Of a stretch of 8,161 bases of DNA, positions 5,597 to 8,161 are shown piece after piece. Location of the stretch: the NCBI GenBank assembly GCA_026393735.1, contig JAPKZP010000232.1:1-8161 (forward strand). The letters run 5' to 3'. Made by a program: the position numbers and the translations under genes. This stretch comes from Acidobacteriota bacterium. Its GTDB lineage: Bacteria; Acidobacteriota; Vicinamibacteria; Vicinamibacterales; JAKQTR01. Position 1 is the stretch's first letter. Every line of letters starts with the position of its first letter. The notes under the pieces were generated by a model that worked only from the letters and a program-made list of their open reading frames with translations, did no database searches and was not told the origin of the DNA.

Positions 5597-7890
5597 CGCT
5601 TGACCGTGTCAAAAGACGGCGGCGCCTGGCTGGCGTCCTGTCCCCAGGAAGTGGGTGTGTTTCCGAGGCTGAAGTTGATGGTGCCGCCTGCCGACAACGC
5701 GGACCACGTCACCCATGGGCTGTTCCAGGTCCGGCCGTTCAGTGTGACCTGTTGCACATAGCAGTTGGCCGGCGCGGCGCGTTCGCCCACAATCTGGATC
5801 GTCTTGCCGTTTTCGAGATAGATGGTCGCCTTCGGAAACGCCGGGCTGCCCACGGCGAATCCTGCCACTCCGGGAATTGCCGGGTACAGCCCCAGCGCGG
5901 AGAACACGTACCACGAGGACAGCGAACCGGCGTCGTCATTGCCGGGCAGCCCGCTGGGCTTGGCGGTGAAGAGTTCGTCCTGGATGCGGCGGACAACCTT
6001 CTGCGTGCGCGCCGGAGCGCCGGTGAAATCGTACGCCCATGGAATGCCTTCGGACGGCTCGTTGCCCATGTAGGCCATCTCCGAGCGCATGCCGGCATTG
6101 AGGGTGGAGAAGAATCGATCGAGCCGGGCTGTCGCTTTGTCGTTGCCGCCCATCTTCTCAATCAATGCGGCGAGATTGAAATTGACCATCCAGACGGTTT
6201 GCTCGGCGGAGGCTTCCACAAACGGCTGCGCCATGTCTGACACCGAGCCGGGTTGAAATTCATGCGCCCACGAGCCATCGACATTGCGCGGCTGGATCAG
6301 GCCGGTGCCCTCGTGATAAAGGTTCTTCCAGTTTTGAGCGCGGTTCTGATAGAGGGAGTGTTTTGCCTGATCGCCCAGCGCGAGCGCAAATTGGGCGATG
6401 GCGAAATCGGAATTGGCATATTCCAGGGTCACGCTGGGCGCATTGGGCACGTAGCCGAGCGTCAGGTACTCCTGCAGTCCCTGGCGCACCTCGAAACCAT
6501 CCGAGGTCGTGCCGGGCTGCGACGCGCCCTTGTCCATCGCGGCCAACGCGCCTTTCGTGTCGAACTGATCGGCGCCGAACGCATGGGAGGACGCGATGAT
6601 AATGGGGTCGCCGTCCCCGACCATGCCGCCGGAGTTGTGGTTGACCTGCTGCCAACGCGGCAAGCCGCCGCCGTTGGTCCGCACGCTCGCATCCTGCAGG
6701 GCGTAATTGACCAGCGATTGCATGACATCGCTGCTCTCGCCTGGAGTCAAGATGGCCGTGAGCGGCGCGAGTGAACGATACTGATCCCAGGCCGGAATGT
6801 TCTGGTATTGATGGTGGCCGGCTGCAACGGAATAAATCTTCTCATCCATGCCCGGGTATTGACCGTTCGCGTCATCCAGCAGATTCGGATGGATGAAGCT
6901 GTGATAGAGCGCGGTGTAGAACACCTGCTTCGCCGCGACCGTGCCGCCTTCCACCTGGACGCGATTCAGACGCGTATTCCACGCCGCCGCCGCTCTGTCT
7001 TTGACTCCAGCAAAGTCCCAGGTCGGATTTTCCGCGGCGAGATTGGCCCGTGCGTTCTCCACGCTCACATAGGAAATGCCCACGCGCACGAGGACCACCG
7101 GATTCCCCGACGCATCGAACCGCAGAACCGCTCCGGAGCTTGTCCCGCTGGCCGTTGTCTCGCTTCCAAGGGTCGTCCCCTGCCACGTGCTGATGTCCTG
7201 GAATGGACGATCGAACACCGCTGCGAAATACAGTTTGAAGGAGCGCTTCTTCCCGCTGATCACGTTGCTATGAAACCCCGACACCTCGTTGCCGCTGATG
7301 GCCACGGCACCATCGGCCCGCACCAGCAGCGTCGCCCGTGAATCCGCCGGGAAACTGAAGCGCGCCAGGCCCGTGCGCGGCGTCGCGGTCAGTTCGGTCT
7401 CGATGCCATCGTCCAGGCGAACGCGGTAGTAGCCTGCGGACGCGCGTTCATTCGTGTGCGAAAAGGTGGCCGCGAATCGTGCCCAGTCATTTCCCGGCGA
7501 ACCTGTGACGGGCTTCAGCGTCGGCATGAAGGGCACGTCCTTCAGGCAGGGCACGCCGCGTCCGCTGAAGTGCGTCAGGCTGAATCCCTCAATCGCCTGG
7601 TCCGGATACCAGTAACCTCCGGCGATGTTGTCGGCGTGGGTCGTGTCGGGGCTCCACGCCAGCATCCCGCGCGGCCAGACGGCGCCCGGGAATACATTCC
7701 CGGTGTCCCACGCAAACCCGAACTGGGTGTGAGGATTTGGCTCGGTTCCGATGAATGGATTCACATATTGCGCCAGCGGAAGCTCTGAAGCCGGGCTTGC
7801 GCCAAAGGACGGATACAATCCGGCGGCAAGAATCCCGATAGTCACAATCACTAGGCCGGTGCGAGTGCTGCTGGTCATGGTGTTTTTCAT
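5593..7890 (-). CDS. Secreted GH92 family alpha-mannosidase
   Basis: This is a 765-residue exo-acting glycoside hydrolase of family 92: calcium-dependent, inverting alpha-mannosidases that trim alpha-1,2/1,3/1,4/1,6-linked mannose from N-glycans or yeast-type mannans. A signal peptide (hydrophobic about 11-30, cut near Gly-Ala-Ser) has no lipobox cysteine, so the enzyme should be periplasmic or secreted. Family blocks occur in order: YVNPFIGT (42-49), GNVFPGAVWPRGM (64-76), GFSLTHFSGRG (102-112), YPGMDEKIYS (345-354), IPAWDQYRSLAPL (365-377), GGGLPRW (407-413), FVEASAEQTVW (557-567), MGNEPSEGIPWAYDFTGAP (608-626) and GLPGNDDAGSLSSWYVFSALG (647-667). By position Glu559 is the probable catalytic acid, and the Asp652/653 region holds the base. 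Length is normal and no block is missing. The start at 7890 has a weak ribosome site (AGAG adjacent, AAAGAAA further up); ATG 7878 is an alternative. It is the first gene of the operon, and its stop overlaps the transporter start. Confidence 0.96.
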   Translation of the reverse strand: MKNTMTSSTRTGLVIVTIGILAAGLYPSFGASPASELPLAQYVNPFIGTEPNPHTQFGFAWDTGNVFPGAVWPRGMLAWSPDTTHADNIAGGYWYPDQAIEGFSLTHFSGRGVPCLKDVPFMPTLKPVTGSPGNDWARFAATFSHTNERASAGYYRVRLDDGIETELTATPRTGLARFSFPADSRATLLVRADGAVAISGNEVSGFHSNVISGKKRSFKLYFAAVFDRPFQDISTWQGTTLGSETTASGTSSGAVLRFDASGNPVVLVRVGISYVSVENARANLAAENPTWDFAGVKDRAAAAWNTRLNRVQVEGGTVAAKQVFYTALYHSFIHPNLLDDANGQYPGMDEKIYSVAAGHHQYQNIPAWDQYRSLAPLTAILTPGESSDVMQSLVNYALQDASVRTNGGGLPRWQQVNHNSGGMVGDGDPIIIASSHAFGADQFDTKGALAAMDKGASQPGTTSDGFEVRQGLQEYLTLGYVPNAPSVTLEYANSDFAIAQFALALGDQAKHSLYQNRAQNWKNLYHEGTGLIQPRNVDGSWAHEFQPGSVSDMAQPFVEASAEQTVWMVNFNLAALIEKMGGNDKATARLDRFFSTLNAGMRSEMAYMGNEPSEGIPWAYDFTGAPARTQKVVRRIQDELFTAKPSGLPGNDDAGSLSSWYVFSALGLYPAIPGVAGFAVGSPAFPKATIYLENGKTIQIVGERAAPANCYVQQVTLNGRTWNSPWVTWSALSAGGTINFSLGNTPTSWGQDASQAPPSFDTVKR

Positions 7891-8019
7891 CTCTAATGAT
7901 TTCTTTGGTTGATGGTGTTTGCTCGCGGCTCGAAGGTCAAGGTGTAAACGCCCCGGGTTCGCTGGCGAGCTGACCTGTCAGACGCCGCCCGGGCACAGCT
8001 CCGATAACCCATGCGTGAC
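7891..8019 (-). promoter_or_regulatory. Upstream region of the mannosidase operon with weak promoter and operator candidates
   Basis: This 129-base gap separates the mannosidase start from the preceding gene and is the only obvious place for the operon promoter. On the minus strand TTGACC (7940-7935) is followed after 17 bases by CACCAT (7917-7912), a good -35 but a poor -10 (three of six). A perfect small palindrome, CTGAC-CT-GTCAG, lies at 7970-7981, upstream of that promoter, and could be an operator for a sugar-responsive regulator or simply structure after the preceding gene. No regulator gene is present in the window. Both assignments are tentative. Confidence 0.3.
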
Positions 8020-8161
8020 TCATGGCTGCTGTGGCAAGTGCGTCAGGGCGTGCGCGCAGGCGCCGATGGCGACGGCGTGGCTCGTGCCGAGGCGCGACAC
8101 GCCGACGCCCGTACGCTGCAGGGCGTCGAACGATACGGTGCGACCGGAGCCCGGCACCGTC
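8020..8161 (-). CDS. C-terminal end of an unidentified protein (partial)
   Basis: On the minus strand, 46 codons run from the right edge to TGA at 8022-8020. Almost every codon ends in G or C and the local GC is about 78% (47 of 60 bases at 8041-8100), so the frame is very likely coding. The visible protein is Gly/Ala/Val-rich, with SFDALQRTGVGVSRLGTSHA (residues 9-28) leading into a short AVAIGACAHAL helix, then a TxLPQQP tail. A Gly-Ala-xxx-Ala C-terminal helix occurs in some sugar kinases of the ASKHA fold, which would suit the operon next door, but that resemblance is faint and I do not assign a function. It lies in the same direction as the mannosidase operon, 129 bases upstream of it. 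Confidence 0.6.
   Translation of the reverse strand, partial: TVPGSGRTVSFDALQRTGVGVSRLGTSHAVAIGACAHALTHLPQQP

Noticed and set aside
4790..5761. Open frame of 323 codons on the plus strand opposite the transporter
   Set aside because: It is antisense to twelve well-formed transmembrane helices and its own translation is Arg/His/Gln-rich without motifs.
1..8161. CRISPR array, insertion sequence, prophage or integron elements
   Set aside because: I saw no regularly spaced repeats, transposase or integrase motifs, terminal inverted repeats with target duplications, or phage genes on either strand.

Overview
The window looks like chromosomal DNA of a GC-rich, Gram-negative-type bacterium. Evidence: a signal-peptide protein ending in an aromatic residue like an outer-membrane beta-barrel, GGAG-type ribosome binding sites, and strongly G/C-ended codons. 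Acidobacteriota or a similar soil lineage would fit, but that is a guess from gene content; nothing here fixes the taxon.

Left part (1-2940), about 65-75% GC by eye. A minus-strand sodium/calcium-exchanger-family antiporter runs off the left edge. It is divergent, across a 111-bp region with a GTTCCC-N6-GGGAAC palindrome, from a plus-strand site-2 protease (M50) with a CBS-domain pair. A 250-residue exported, probable beta-barrel protein follows on the plus strand. It converges with a minus-strand DCC-family (DUF393) thiol-disulfide oxidoreductase-like gene.

Junction (2941-3176). Just upstream of the DUF393 gene is a 44-codon open frame with no usable ATG or GTG that reads like the C-terminus of a lost protein. 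Beyond it lies a hairpin-rich stretch closed by CCCCT/AGGGG.

Right part (3177-7890), a minus-strand three-gene operon with lower GC. Transcription order is a secreted GH92 alpha-mannosidase, then an ACS-family MFS sugar-acid-type transporter, then a class I mannose-6-phosphate-isomerase-like double cupin. Both junctions are 4-base ATGA stop/start overlaps, so the genes are almost certainly translationally coupled. The simplest reading is a small mannoside-use cassette: mannose is released outside the cytoplasm, imported, phosphorylated by a kinase not identified here, and isomerised to fructose-6-phosphate. Upstream (7891-8161) are a 130-bp promoter-sized region and the C-terminal 46 codons of an unidentified minus-strand gene that is again very GC-rich. 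The operon therefore sits as a lower-GC block between high-GC flanks.

I saw no CRISPR array, convincing tRNA or rRNA, transposase or phage gene. The most interesting points are the coupled GH92/ACS-MFS/PMI cassette, the composition step, and the gene remnant plus structured element at its left border.
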